Shown here piece by piece: positions 54,574 to 63,950 of a stretch of DNA of 64,000 nt. The stretch is from assembly GCF_023195925.1 (NCBI RefSeq), contig NZ_JALPRE010000016.1, positions 62,001 through 126,000 on the forward strand, in the 5' to 3' direction. Below the pieces are notes generated by a model that did no database searches, was not told the origin of the DNA, and was given only the letters and a program-made list of their open reading frames with translations. Positions within the stretch are counted from its first letter, which is position 1; every line of letters begins with the position of its first letter. The stretch is from Aquimarina acroporae (GTDB lineage Bacteria > Bacteroidota > Bacteroidia > Flavobacteriales > Flavobacteriaceae). A program made the position numbers and the translations under genes.

Positions 54574-55971
54574 ATGTCAAAAAAAGAACATATACTCATT
54601 ATAGGAGCAGGATTATGTGGATCAATGCTTGCTTTGCGTATGGCGCAAAGAGGATATAAAGTTTCTTTATATGAAGGAAGACCTGATTTAAGAACTACCA
54701 ATATTTCTGCAGGACGCTCTATTAACCTCGCATTATCAGACCGTGGACTTCGAGCTATTAACATGGTAGGAATTACCGATAAAGTGTTACCGTATTGTAT
54801 CCCCATGTATGGTCGACTCATGCACGATATTCAGGGCAATACCTTTGTGTCAAATTATTCGGGAAGAGAAGGAGAATATATTAACTCCATGTCCAGAGGA
54901 ACCTTAAATGCTCTTCTGCTTACTGAAGCAGAAAAACATGTAAATGTTAATATCCATTTCAACAAAAAGTGTACTGGAGTAGATATCGAAAAGAACGTTG
55001 CTAAATTTAAGTGTTATACCTCCAAAGAAAAACTTGAAATAAGCGCAGATGTTATTTTTGGTGCAGACGGTGCAGGGTCGGCATTGAGGAAAAGCTATTA
55101 CTTAGAAAAGAAATTTCTGTTTAGTCACTCTCAAAACTTCTTAACCCATGGCTATAAAGAATTAGAGATCCCAGCCGATAATAATGGCAAGCATAGAATA
55201 AGTAAGGATCACCTGCATATATGGCCAAGAGGTCAATATATGCTAATAGCTCTACCTAATCTAGATGGTAGTTTTACGGTTACTTTATTTTTATCTTACG
55301 AAGAAGGGGAATATAATTTCAACAACCTTACTACGATAGAAAAAGTTACAGAATTTTTCGAATCTCAGTTTCCTGATGCATTAGCGCTTATCCCTGACTT
55401 AAAAAATGAGTTCTTTAATAATCCTACAGGAGCTTTAGGTACTGTAAAATGTTATCCTTGGTATTATGAGGGAAAAACAATGTTAATTGGAGATGCTGCT
55501 CACGCTATTGTGCCTTTTTACGGACAAGGGATGAATGCTTCTTTTGAAGATATTATTGTTTTTGATGAAGTTTTAGAGCAACATGAAGGTGATTGGAAAG
55601 CCACTTTTAAAGCATATCAGGAAGCACGAAAGAAAGACACCGATGCTATTGCAGATTTAGCAATAGATAACTATTATGAAATGCGGGATCACGTTGCGAA
55701 TCCTTTTTTCAAAGAGAAAAGAAAATTGGAAATGGAACTGGAAAAGGCTTTCCCTGATACCTACTTTTCTAAATACTCTATGGTAACTTTTAATGAAGAT
55801 ATCAATTATGCCAAAGCAATGAAAATAGGTAGAGCTCAAGACAAAGCTTTACTAAATCTTATAGCCGATAAAGAAATTGATACATCTCGGGATATAAAAA
55901 CCATCCTAGATCAGGTGCAAAAAGAAACCAATGACATATTGGAGGAAGATAAAATAGCAGGACTAAAATAA
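54574..55971 (+). CDS. kmo: Kynurenine 3-monooxygenase
   Basis: 465 aa. FAD- and NADPH-dependent hydroxylation of kynurenine. FAD loop GAGLCG at 11-16 with Glu34, GADGAGSALRKSY as the DG motif, and LIGDAAHAIVPFYGQGMNASFED as the GD motif. The KMO-specific SAGRSINLALSDRGLRA is near 47-63. No C-terminal membrane helix, as in other bacterial KMOs. Confidence 0.95.
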   Translation: MSKKEHILIIGAGLCGSMLALRMAQRGYKVSLYEGRPDLRTTNISAGRSINLALSDRGLRAINMVGITDKVLPYCIPMYGRLMHDIQGNTFVSNYSGREGEYINSMSRGTLNALLLTEAEKHVNVNIHFNKKCTGVDIEKNVAKFKCYTSKEKLEISADVIFGADGAGSALRKSYYLEKKFLFSHSQNFLTHGYKELEIPADNNGKHRISKDHLHIWPRGQYMLIALPNLDGSFTVTLFLSYEEGEYNFNNLTTIEKVTEFFESQFPDALALIPDLKNEFFNNPTGALGTVKCYPWYYEGKTMLIGDAAHAIVPFYGQGMNASFEDIIVFDEVLEQHEGDWKATFKAYQEARKKDTDAIADLAIDNYYEMRDHVANPFFKEKRKLEMELEKAFPDTYFSKYSMVTFNEDINYAKAMKIGRAQDKALLNLIADKEIDTSRDIKTILDQVQKETNDILEEDKIAGLK

Positions 55972-55983
55972 TTCATATAAACT

Positions 55984-56400
55984 ATGAGCAAAGGAAAATT
56001 AGTACAAGGAAAAGCCACTCCCAGAGGGAAATTCCCACATGTAAAACGTGTTGGTGACTTCATTTATGTTTCTGGCACTAGTTCCAGAAGGCCCGACAAC
56101 TCTTTTGAAGGTGTTGAAGTAGATGAATTTGGGACTACCAATCTGGATATTAAAGCGCAAACAAAAGCAGTTCTAGAAAATATAAATGATATCTTGAAAG
56201 AAGAAGGTGCCAGCCTTAAAGATGTAGTAGATATTACCACTTTCCTGGTAAATATGAATGACTTTGGAGGGTATAATCAAGTATATGCGCAATACTTCGA
56301 CTATGAAGGGCCTACAAGAACTACCGTAGCCGTTCACCAACTACCCCACCCACACCTATTAATCGAAATTAAAGCTGTAGCATATAAAAAGAAAGACTAG
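55984..56400 (+). CDS. RidA-family protein, probable 2-aminomuconate deaminase
   Basis: 138 aa, complete RidA domain without signal peptide: [47 protein letters not shown] and [25 protein letters not shown]. In tryptophan and nitrobenzoate pathways a RidA-type enzyme (AmnD/NbaF) deaminates 2-aminomuconate to 4-oxalocrotonate. The assignment rests on the operon and on the long insert after SGTS that differs from general RidA. Confidence 0.8.
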   Translation: MSKGKLVQGKATPRGKFPHVKRVGDFIYVSGTSSRRPDNSFEGVEVDEFGTTNLDIKAQTKAVLENINDILKEEGASLKDVVDITTFLVNMNDFGGYNQVYAQYFDYEGPTRTTVAVHQLPHPHLLIEIKAVAYKKKD

Positions 56401-56403
56401 AAC

Positions 56404-57171
56404 ATGAGCACTACATCTGACAAGAAAATTCTAAATACTTCTGTAGAAAAGGCCTTCAAAATTTTGGACTGTTTTTCTATGGACAAAATGGAGTTGGGTG
56501 TAACCGAGATCGCAAAATTAATGGGAACCAACAAAAGTGCAGTTTATCGTATGTTGGCCACTATGGAAACCTTAAATGTCATTCAACAAAATCCAGAAAA
56601 CGAAAAATATCGGCTTGGACTTAAACTCTTTGAATTAGGACAAAATGTAAGCATTCATAAAAACTTTATTTCCAAAGCGAGGCCTTTTATGGAAGAACTG
56701 GTACAAAGAGCAGGAGAAACCGCGCACCTGGCCATCTATCGAAATCAAAAAGTATATTTTCTAGATAAGGTTGTTGGTCGTCATGATCTGCAGATTAATT
56801 CCAGAATCGGAAGCGAAAAGCCATTACACTGTACAGGTTTAGGCAAAATTATGCTTGCTTTTTCGGACAACAATTATAAAAACACAATCTCTCAGTTAAA
56901 TCTTGAAACCGTAACTAAAAATACCATTACCAACAAAAAGGAATTAATAGAAGAGATTGAAGAAATAAAACAGCGGGGATTTGCCTTAGATATGGAAGAA
57001 AATGAAATCGGATTAGTTTGTGTTGCAGTACCTGTATTTAGCACAACCGGAAAATTCATTGCTGCAATTAGCACTTCTGGTCCTTCTGCCAGATTTAATG
57101 AAAATGAGATCCAAACCTATACAGGAGATCTAAAACATACCGCAGAACAACTAAAATATATTTTCAGTTAA
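56404..57171 (+). CDS. IclR-family transcriptional regulator
   Basis: 255 aa. N-terminal winged helix (VEKAFKILDCFSMDKMELGVTEIAKLMGTNKSAVYRMLATMETLN, about 12-60) and a GAF-like effector domain (about 80-250) with GEKPLHCTGLGKIMLAF-type segment (SEKPLHCTGLGKIML) and IAAISTSGPSARF. Placed within the operon 3 bp after the deaminase, so it should be autoregulated. Its ligand is likely a pathway intermediate. Confidence 0.93.
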   Translation: MSTTSDKKILNTSVEKAFKILDCFSMDKMELGVTEIAKLMGTNKSAVYRMLATMETLNVIQQNPENEKYRLGLKLFELGQNVSIHKNFISKARPFMEELVQRAGETAHLAIYRNQKVYFLDKVVGRHDLQINSRIGSEKPLHCTGLGKIMLAFSDNNYKNTISQLNLETVTKNTITNKKELIEEIEEIKQRGFALDMEENEIGLVCVAVPVFSTTGKFIAAISTSGPSARFNENEIQTYTGDLKHTAEQLKYIFS

Positions 57172-57189
57172 GTTAAAACACTAGTGGAA

Positions 57190-58635
57190 ATGGAAAAAAT
57201 TTTAAATTATATCAACGGAGAATTTAAAGCTCCAATTCAAAATAATTGGCTTGAAAACTACAACCCATCTATTGGTGAGGTTTATGGGCAGATTCCCAAT
57301 TCTACATCTGAAGATATACAATTGGCTTACGAAGCGGCAAAACTTGCATTTCCTTCCTGGTCGCAAACCACTCTACAACAGAGAAGTGAAATTCTATCTA
57401 ATATCGCAACAGGAATTATTGATAACCTTGATGAACTCGCCAAAGCCGAATCTATAGATAACGGAAAACCCCTGACTCTGGCCAAGAGTGTAGATATACC
57501 AAGAGCTTCTTCAAATTTTCAATTCTTTGCTCAAGCAATTACTCAATTTTCAAGTGAAGCTCATGAAAGTATTGGTCTCAACGCCATTAATTTTACCCTT
57601 AGACAACCTATCGGTGTTGTAGGATGTATTTCTCCCTGGAATCTTCCTTTGTACCTCTTTACCTGGAAAATTGCTCCGGCTCTAGCTGCTGGCAATACGG
57701 TAGTAGCAAAACCTAGTGAAATTACACCTATGACAGCTTATCTATTGAGTAAAATCTGTCAAAAAGCTGGTTTACCTAAAGGAATATTAAACATTGTTCA
57801 CGGTTTGGGGCATAGTACAGGACAAGCGATAGTAGAACACCCAAGAATTAAAGCAATCTCATTCACCGGTGGCACAAGCACAGGAGCCAAAATAGCAAGC
57901 ACCGCTGCTCCAATGTTCAAAAAACTTTCTCTAGAATTGGGAGGAAAAAACCCTAATCTCATCTTTGCAGATTGTGATTATGAAAAAATGCTGGATACTA
58001 CCATTAGGTCCTCTTTTGCTAATCAAGGGCAAATTTGCTTGTGCGGATCGAGAATATTTGTGGAGAAACCGATTTATGACAAATTTAAAAAGGATCTTAT
58101 ACAAAGAACCAAAAAGCTTAAAATTGGTCCTCCCCTAGAAACCTCCACGCAAATTGGAGCTTTGGTATCTAAAGCACATTTAGAAAAAGTAAAATCCTAT
58201 ATCGATATGGCAGAAGAAGAAGAAGGGGGTAAAATTCTTTATGGAGGAGATTATGTCACAGTTAAAAGTCATGAGAAAGGTTACTATCTACAGCCTACGA
58301 TTATAGAAACCAACGACACAACCTGTAGATTAATGCAAGAAGAAATTTTTGGACCAGTAGTAACATTAACAGCCTTTGATACAGATGATGAGGCAATGGC
58401 AATGGCAAATGACGTACCATATGGATTATCATGCACTATTTGGACCAACAATCTAAATAGAAGCATGCATTTTGCAAAAAATATAGAGTCTGGTATCGTT
58501 TGGATTAACACATGGATGATGCGTGATCTGCGAACTCCTTTTGGAGGAATAAAAAATTCTGGCGTAGGACGCGAAGGAGGATTTGAAGCACTGCGTTTCT
58601 TTACAGAGCCAAAGAATGTTTGCATACAGTATTAA
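57190..58635 (+). CDS. 2-aminomuconate-6-semialdehyde dehydrogenase (probable)
   Basis: 481 aa from ATG 57190; a GTG two codons earlier is possible. ALDH superfamily: SPWNLP at 149-154 (oxyanion Asn151), Glu249 in LELGGKNP, catalytic Cys283 in NQGQICLCG, and the closing GVGREGGFEALRFFTEPKNVCI typical of AmnC/NbaE and hydroxymuconic semialdehyde dehydrogenases. Context with ACMS decarboxylase and deaminase makes 2-aminomuconate semialdehyde the expected substrate. Confidence 0.87.
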   Translation: MEKILNYINGEFKAPIQNNWLENYNPSIGEVYGQIPNSTSEDIQLAYEAAKLAFPSWSQTTLQQRSEILSNIATGIIDNLDELAKAESIDNGKPLTLAKSVDIPRASSNFQFFAQAITQFSSEAHESIGLNAINFTLRQPIGVVGCISPWNLPLYLFTWKIAPALAAGNTVVAKPSEITPMTAYLLSKICQKAGLPKGILNIVHGLGHSTGQAIVEHPRIKAISFTGGTSTGAKIASTAAPMFKKLSLELGGKNPNLIFADCDYEKMLDTTIRSSFANQGQICLCGSRIFVEKPIYDKFKKDLIQRTKKLKIGPPLETSTQIGALVSKAHLEKVKSYIDMAEEEEGGKILYGGDYVTVKSHEKGYYLQPTIIETNDTTCRLMQEEIFGPVVTLTAFDTDDEAMAMANDVPYGLSCTIWTNNLNRSMHFAKNIESGIVWINTWMMRDLRTPFGGIKNSGVGREGGFEALRFFTEPKNVCIQY

Positions 58636-58655
58636 CAACAACAAAAGAAATTATA

Positions 58656-59435
58656 ATGAACCTTAATTTAACCCAAAAAAATGCCCTTGTTTGTGGAAGT
58701 ACACAAGGAATAGGTAAGGCATCGGCAAAACAACTTGCTGCTTTAGGTACAAATATTACATTAGTTGCTAGAAATGAAGATAAGTTAAAACAGGTTTTAC
58801 TAGAATTAGATACTAGTTTATCACAAAAACATAATTATGTAGTTGCAGATTTTCAAAATCCTAAACAACTCCAAGAAAAAATTTCTGAATTACAAACTCC
58901 GTTTCATATTTTGATAAATAATACAGGAGGACCAGCAGGAGGGCCAGTATTTACAGCAAATTTGGAGGAGTTTGAAAAAGCTTTTACACAGCATTTAAAG
59001 TGTAATCATGTATTGGCACAGTTGGTGGTTCCTGCCATGAAAAAAGAGCAATATGGAAGAATTATAAATATTATATCTACCTCTGTAAAACAACCTTTAA
59101 ATGGCTTGGGAGTATCCAACACTATTCGAGGTGCGGTTGCTAATTGGTCAAAAACTTTAGCCAATGAACTCGGTCAATTCGGCATTACTGTAAACAATGT
59201 GTTACCAGGTGCTACAGCTACAGAAAGGCTAAATGAGATTCTTAACAACAAAGCGAAGAAAACAAATTCATCGATAGAAGAAGTTTCAAATGCAATGAAA
59301 AATGATATCCCAGCTAGGCGTTTCGCACAACCAGAAGAAATAGCAAATGCAGTAGCTTTTTTAGCATCAGAAGCTGCTTCTTACATTAACGGGATTAATG
59401 TTCCGGTAGACGGAGGAAGGACAAAGTCCTTATAG
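58656..59435 (+). CDS. SDR-family protein with atypical active site
   Basis: 259 aa from ATG 58656 (MNLNLTQKNALVCGSTQGIG); the frame opens 12 codons earlier, inside the preceding gene. Nucleotide loop GSTQGIG at 14-20, NNTGGPAGGP near 88-97, Ser141, and PVDGGR at the end. The catalytic Tyr-x3-Lys is replaced by Ser154-x3-Arg158 (GLGVSNTIRG), as in a divergent SDR subgroup. Its step in kynurenine breakdown is not obvious. Confidence 0.88.
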   Translation: MNLNLTQKNALVCGSTQGIGKASAKQLAALGTNITLVARNEDKLKQVLLELDTSLSQKHNYVVADFQNPKQLQEKISELQTPFHILINNTGGPAGGPVFTANLEEFEKAFTQHLKCNHVLAQLVVPAMKKEQYGRIINIISTSVKQPLNGLGVSNTIRGAVANWSKTLANELGQFGITVNNVLPGATATERLNEILNNKAKKTNSSIEEVSNAMKNDIPARRFAQPEEIANAVAFLASEAASYINGINVPVDGGRTKSL

Positions 59436-59514
59436 TTAACCATTTGTTATTATAAAATACAAATCAAAATAGCTAAATTTAATAAGAAATACACATCAAA
59501 ATTAAAATAGACAT

Positions 59515-60042
59515 ATGAGTACTTTAGTTTCACCATTAAATTTTAAAGCCTGGATCGAAGAGCATAGACATTTATTAAAACCTCCCGTTGGCAATAAATG
59601 TGTTTGGCAAGATGGGGATTTTATTGTTATGGTTGTTGGTGGCCCTAATAATAGAAAAGATTATCACTATAATGAAACTCCTGAGTTTTTCTATCAGGTC
59701 GAAGGAGATATTGTTTTAAAAATTATCGACAATGGTGAACCAAAAGATGTACATATTAAAGAGGGTGATATTTACTTATTACCTCCAAAAGTACCTCATT
59801 CCCCACAACGTGGAGCCAATACTGTAGGTTTAGTAATTGAATACCCTCGTGATGAAGGAGTAATGGACGCTTTAGAATGGTATTGTGAAAATTGCAATAC
59901 GCAGTTATATCGTGAAGCATTTGCCCTAGACAATATTGAAACTGATATGCCCATAATTTTTGATAAGTACTACAGTGATATAGAAAAGTGTACCTGTCCA
60001 AATTGTGGAACAATCATGGAAGCCCCAACAAAGAAATCATAA
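59515..60042 (+). CDS. nbaC: 3-hydroxyanthranilate 3,4-dioxygenase
   Basis: 175 aa cupin dioxygenase that opens 3-hydroxyanthranilate to ACMS. Catalytic Fe ligands His51, Glu57 and His95 fall at the same numbers as in the Cupriavidus enzyme. A second, rubredoxin-like iron site is formed by Cys124, Cys127, Cys161 and Cys164, present in bacterial but not animal enzymes. Separated from the SDR gene by 79 bp; the ACMS decarboxylase follows 65 bp later. Confidence 0.95.
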   Translation: MSTLVSPLNFKAWIEEHRHLLKPPVGNKCVWQDGDFIVMVVGGPNNRKDYHYNETPEFFYQVEGDIVLKIIDNGEPKDVHIKEGDIYLLPPKVPHSPQRGANTVGLVIEYPRDEGVMDALEWYCENCNTQLYREAFALDNIETDMPIIFDKYYSDIEKCTCPNCGTIMEAPTKKS

Positions 60043-60107
60043 ATGTTTATAGTACGCATAAAAACATATTGATTACACTTTAAGAGACATAACAACATAA
60101 CAAACAA

Positions 60108-61208
60108 ATGAAAAGAAAGCTTAGAATAAACGGACACTCGCATTTACTGCCGTATCCCGAAGAAATTCCAAAATTCATGAAAGAAAAGGAAATTTTTTGG
60201 GTAGATGATGAACGCAAGTATATGCTACAAAAAGGATGGAAACGCCCTGTAACTCATTCCAGTTTTTTCTTAAATGAAAAGTTGGAATGGATGGAGCGAA
60301 ACAAAATCGATCATGCTGTTGTACTTAACCTCTCTCAATTATATGGAAATGGTTTAAGATTGGAAGAAATGAAACACGCGCTACGTTTTCAGAATGATTT
60401 CAATGCCAATGTACAAAGAGATCATCCCGATAAGTTCTCTTGTGGTTTTGTTGTACATCCAGGTTTTATAAATGGTGCCTTGTGGGAAATAGAACGTTGC
60501 GTAGAAGAACTTGGCATGTATGTGCTATGTCTGCCTACTCATTTTATGGATTCTATTGGACAATGGCGTTGTATTTTTGATGAAGAAAATGACCCTATTT
60601 TTGAACTTGCAGATAAATACAAACTTGCAATTGAAGTGCATCCTTATGACGGAGACAAAATGATAAAGTTAGAAAACGTTGCATGGCGTTTTCACTTAGT
60701 TTGGATGTTGGCTCAATGTGGTGATGCATATCATTTTTACACCTTGAACGGGATGCAAAGCAGATACCCAAATATTAGGACATGTTTTGCACACGGAGGG
60801 CAATTAGCACAAATGAACTTAGGTAGAAGAATTCAAGGGTTCGATGGTAGACCCGATCTTTTTGAAGGGAAACATCACCCTAGAAAAGCAGTGGGTCATC
60901 CAAATATTTATTTTGACACGCTAGTACATGATACAGGATCATTAAAACTTACCGTAGAACAACAAGGGAGCAAACAAGTCATCATGGGACTTGATGATCC
61001 ATATCCGCTTGGTGAAATGGAAAGTGAACCGCAATCTTCTTATCCTGGAAAAATTCTTGATTTAGCACTTGAGCGTAATATCATTAATACCGTAGAATAT
61101 GACGAAATATGGGAAGATAATGTATTGCGATGGCTGTTTGGTGAGAATGATGAAGCCAAACAACATTTAACCAGTAAAATTCTTGGAGAGACTGTAAATA
61201 CAGATTGA
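60108..61208 (+). CDS. nbaD: Amidohydrolase, 2-amino-3-carboxymuconate-6-semialdehyde decarboxylase (ACMSD)
   Basis: 366 aa. Metal ligands fit ACMSD: His10 and His12 (GHSHLLPY), His178 in EVHPYDGD, and Asp296/297 in MGLDDPYPLGE; His229 in FAHGGQLAQ is the catalytic base position. It decarboxylates the product of the upstream dioxygenase, steering the pathway away from quinolinate and NAD. Last gene of the operon, closed by a 15-bp terminator. Confidence 0.92.
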   Translation: MKRKLRINGHSHLLPYPEEIPKFMKEKEIFWVDDERKYMLQKGWKRPVTHSSFFLNEKLEWMERNKIDHAVVLNLSQLYGNGLRLEEMKHALRFQNDFNANVQRDHPDKFSCGFVVHPGFINGALWEIERCVEELGMYVLCLPTHFMDSIGQWRCIFDEENDPIFELADKYKLAIEVHPYDGDKMIKLENVAWRFHLVWMLAQCGDAYHFYTLNGMQSRYPNIRTCFAHGGQLAQMNLGRRIQGFDGRPDLFEGKHHPRKAVGHPNIYFDTLVHDTGSLKLTVEQQGSKQVIMGLDDPYPLGEMESEPQSSYPGKILDLALERNIINTVEYDEIWEDNVLRWLFGENDEAKQHLTSKILGETVNTD

Positions 61209-61230
61209 AATTAATTTCAATTTACTAGAA

Positions 61231-61271
61231 AAACCAAAGCCAATTATTGATTTTAATTGGCTTTGGTTTTT
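61231..61271 (+). terminator. Terminator of the kynurenine operon
   Basis: AAACCAAAGCCAATT / AATTGGCTTTGGTTT perfect 15-bp stem, 9-base loop, T run, 22 bp after the last stop. Confidence 0.92.
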
Positions 61272-61590
61272 AAATAAGGTGGATTTAAGTTTACTTAAAA
61301 CAACATTAAAAAACACTCAAATGTTAAAATAATGTGTATTTCATCGATATTATTTGCTTTTAATCTATAAAATTTCATATATTAGTAATGCATTAAAAAC
61401 AAAGATGATCTTGAAAATCCTAAGTATAGATTGTTATGACGATAATAAGATAAACTAGGTGGCTTAAGAAAATCTGGGAACAAAAAAGATGTGAGGACAT
61501 TAGTTTATAGACCCAAATCTAACGACTAAAGAGAGTATCTAAAAGAACCCAAATCTATAATGCCCCATAATACAATATTGAGCCCCAAAA
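61272..61590. other. Intergenic stretch without a convincing gene
   Basis: No ORF above 30 codons with support. ATG 61405 opens only 17 codons. Notable are a direct repeat ACCCAAATCTA at 61511-61521 and 61547-61557, and two CCCC boxes (GCCCCATAAT near 61562, GCCCCAAAAC near 61582) just before a strong hairpin, as in the C-rich transcript at 4488-4643. No -7 box found. Confidence 0.35.
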
Positions 61591-61630
61591 CAAAGAGCGC
61601 TTCACGATCATAAGTGAGGCGCTCTTTGTT
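61591..61630 (+). terminator. Strong hairpin/terminator of an unassigned transcript
   Basis: CAAAGAGCGCTTCAC / GTGAGGCGCTCTTTG (one mismatch or G-U) with an 8-base loop and a short T run. No gene ends nearby on the plus strand, so it should close a small RNA. Confidence 0.7.
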
Positions 61631-61751
61631 CATAACTTCCTCAAAAGCCTAAACCATAGATCAATTCGTTATTTCATCTAAACTATACAATTTCAAAGTA
61701 TGATTGCATATATTATCGCTTCAAATCTATAGTTTTGTAAAAAAAACTAAT

Positions 61752-62393
61752 ATGCACTTCATACCTGAAGAACTAGATAACTATGTTGTCAATCACACAC
61801 AACCAGAACCAGAATTATTGCAACAATTAACTAGAGAGACTTATCAAAAAATTTTGCAACCAAGAATGTTGAGTGGTCCCTATCAAGGAAGGGTATTAAG
61901 TATGCTATCTAAGCTGATACGTCCAAAAAATATTCTCGAGATAGGTACATACACAGGTTACTCTGCACTATGCCTAGCAGAAGGAATGCAATCTACTGGG
62001 GAGTTACACACCATTGATATTAATGAAGAACTAGAAAAATTGCAACGAAAATATTTCGATAGTTCTTCTTTTGGAAATCAAATTCATCAACATATTGGAG
62101 ATGCTATTCAAATTATTCCCACATTTGATCTAACATTCGATTTGGTTTTTATTGATGCCGATAAGCCAAATTATCCTAAATATTTTGATCTAGTGCTTCC
62201 AAAAATGAATTCTGGGGGAGTTATACTTTCAGATAACGTATTATGGAGTGGCAAAGTCATTGAAAACGTAGACGACGACGATCTGTCTACTAAAGCCCTA
62301 CTTGAGTATAATAAACTATTGGTAGAAGATAAAAGAATAGAAACCGTTTTACTACCTATACGAGACGGGCTTACTATAAGTCGAGTAAAATAG
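61752..62393 (+). CDS. O-methyltransferase (class I SAM, catechol-OMT-like)
   Basis: 213 aa from ATG 61752 (MHFIPEELDNYVVNH); the frame opens 16 codons earlier. SAM motif ILEIGTYTGYSALCLAEGM, acidic loop HTIDINEE, and metal-binding region FIDADKPNYPKYFDL with SDNVLWSGKV, typical of the cation-dependent PF01596 O-methyltransferases. A catechol-type substrate is plausible; proximity to the kynurenine operon is not proof of a link. Confidence 0.9.
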   Translation: MHFIPEELDNYVVNHTQPEPELLQQLTRETYQKILQPRMLSGPYQGRVLSMLSKLIRPKNILEIGTYTGYSALCLAEGMQSTGELHTIDINEELEKLQRKYFDSSSFGNQIHQHIGDAIQIIPTFDLTFDLVFIDADKPNYPKYFDLVLPKMNSGGVILSDNVLWSGKVIENVDDDDLSTKALLEYNKLLVEDKRIETVLLPIRDGLTISRVK

Positions 62394-62400
62394 GATAAAT

Positions 62401-62432
62401 AAAAAAGGAGAAGCTATTACACTTCTCCTTTT
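62401..62432. terminator. Bidirectional terminator between the O-methyltransferase and subtilase genes
   Basis: AAAAGGAGAAG / CTTCTCCTTTT perfect 11-bp stem with 8-base loop. Confidence 0.88.
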
Positions 62433-62456
62433 CAATTATCAAATTCTCATCAGCTA

Positions 62457-63950
62457 TTATTGTACTGCTTTAAGCGCATCTATGTTTCCATAACCGAATT
62501 TACCATTACGATTTGGATAGAACTCTCCTGCTCTTCTTAATTTATCTAATACTTGTGCTCTGGTCAAATTAGGATTTCGAGCCCATACTAATGCAGCGAT
62601 ACCTGCTGTAGTAGCTGTTGCTACAGATGATCCTCCTACATAATTTCTACTTCCGTTGTTAAAACCAATTACTGGTACATTTCTACCAGAATCTCCTGCT
62701 CGTTGCATAACAATGGTAAAATCAATTTTGCTACCATCGTGGCAATTACTACAACGATTATATCCATTGTCTTTAATACCAGTAACCGCAACAGTTTCGT
62801 TCATACTTGCAGGGAAAATAACTCCATACCAATTTGTGAACGATGTTGAAGTTCCTCCAGCAGCGATAATCATTTTTCCTCTGTTGTAGGCATACCTAAC
62901 AGCATCTTTTACATTACCAATTGACCAAGGATAACCAATAGACATTGAAATAATTTTCACATCACTTCTATTTCCTAATGCTTTTAATGCATTGCTAACC
63001 CCTTTTCTTTCATGGTAATCTTCTAGAACAACATCAGAAGTACCTCTATAAGATACCAAGTTACTGTTATAGGCTACTCCAACCGGCATACCATTATCAT
63101 TTCTAGGTGAAGCCAACGCCGAAGCCATAGAAGTTCCATGACCACATCTATCATTAGGGCCATCGATATTGTTTGACCACCACCATGGCGAGTCGATATA
63201 AGTTCCAAATCTTTGTACAAATCTACCCGTTGAAGCTCCATCGTTAAAATTACTTCCTAATAAACTCTGATTTGCAGATAGTCCAGTATCTATGAGTCCA
63301 ACAGTTATTCCTGCACCTGTACTATAATTCCAAGCTTGTGGAACCTTGTGAATGTCAAAATTCCATGGTAACCATGAGTTAGGAGAAATAACTCTGTAAT
63401 CACTACCATTGATATTCTCACCGCTTTGAGCACATCCAAAGTCTTTTTGTTGTACTTCATCTTCTTGCAAATAACCTGTATAAAAGGTATCTATATATCT
63501 AATATCCTTTGATTTTTGTAATGCAAGAATGGTATTGAAGTCTTCAACCGTTACATCAACAAAATTTAGGGTTTCGTCCATATTTTTTACTACATCGGAG
63601 CTCTTTTGCTGTTCGGTATTGCTAATTATTTCTATTATGTTATTTCTAGCACCAATAAGCTGAGGAGAACGTTGTAAAGAAAAACTTTGACCTGGTTCAC
63701 CGTATCCGATGCTAATAACATTCCCACCGTGTACAGCGGCGCTCCATAAAACTGTTGCTGGAGCTTTGAACCAATCTAAATCTCCATTGGTTTTTAGTTC
63801 GTCGGCTATATAAGCGTTTAATTCTTCTACAGAAAGTAGTTTTTGACTTTCTACAGATTCTATTACAGAATCATTGATTTCGTTAGGGTCTTCTTTGGTA
63901 CAAGAGAACACAAGAAGCAGTCCTAAAATGGGGAGGATAAATTTTTTCAT
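62457..63950 (-). CDS. Subtilisin-like (S8) serine peptidase lipoprotein
   Basis: 497 aa from ATG 63950, giving a lipoprotein signal (MKKFILPILGLLLVFSC, Cys17); the frame opens 16 codons earlier. A pro-region of about 180 residues precedes the S8 domain. Triad: Asp221 in GLIDTGLS, His271 in CGHGTSMAS, Ser442 in GGSSVATA. The oxyanion position usually AGN reads AAGG (about 363-366), so the usual Asn is missing. Four or more Cys (CSNC at 400-403) suggest extra structural links. Probably surface- or periplasm-anchored. Confidence 0.9.
   Translation of the reverse strand: MKKFILPILGLLLVFSCTKEDPNEINDSVIESVESQKLLSVEELNAYIADELKTNGDLDWFKAPATVLWSAAVHGGNVISIGYGEPGQSFSLQRSPQLIGARNNIIEIISNTEQQKSSDVVKNMDETLNFVDVTVEDFNTILALQKSKDIRYIDTFYTGYLQEDEVQQKDFGCAQSGENINGSDYRVISPNSWLPWNFDIHKVPQAWNYSTGAGITVGLIDTGLSANQSLLGSNFNDGASTGRFVQRFGTYIDSPWWWSNNIDGPNDRCGHGTSMASALASPRNDNGMPVGVAYNSNLVSYRGTSDVVLEDYHERKGVSNALKALGNRSDVKIISMSIGYPWSIGNVKDAVRYAYNRGKMIIAAGGTSTSFTNWYGVIFPASMNETVAVTGIKDNGYNRCSNCHDGSKIDFTIVMQRAGDSGRNVPVIGFNNGSRNYVGGSSVATATTAGIAALVWARNPNLTRAQVLDKLRRAGEFYPNRNGKFGYGNIDALKAVQ

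Noticed and set aside
61405..61458. 17-codon ORF starting MILKILSID
   Set aside because: Too short, no upstream box, no similarity to the other small ORFs in the window.
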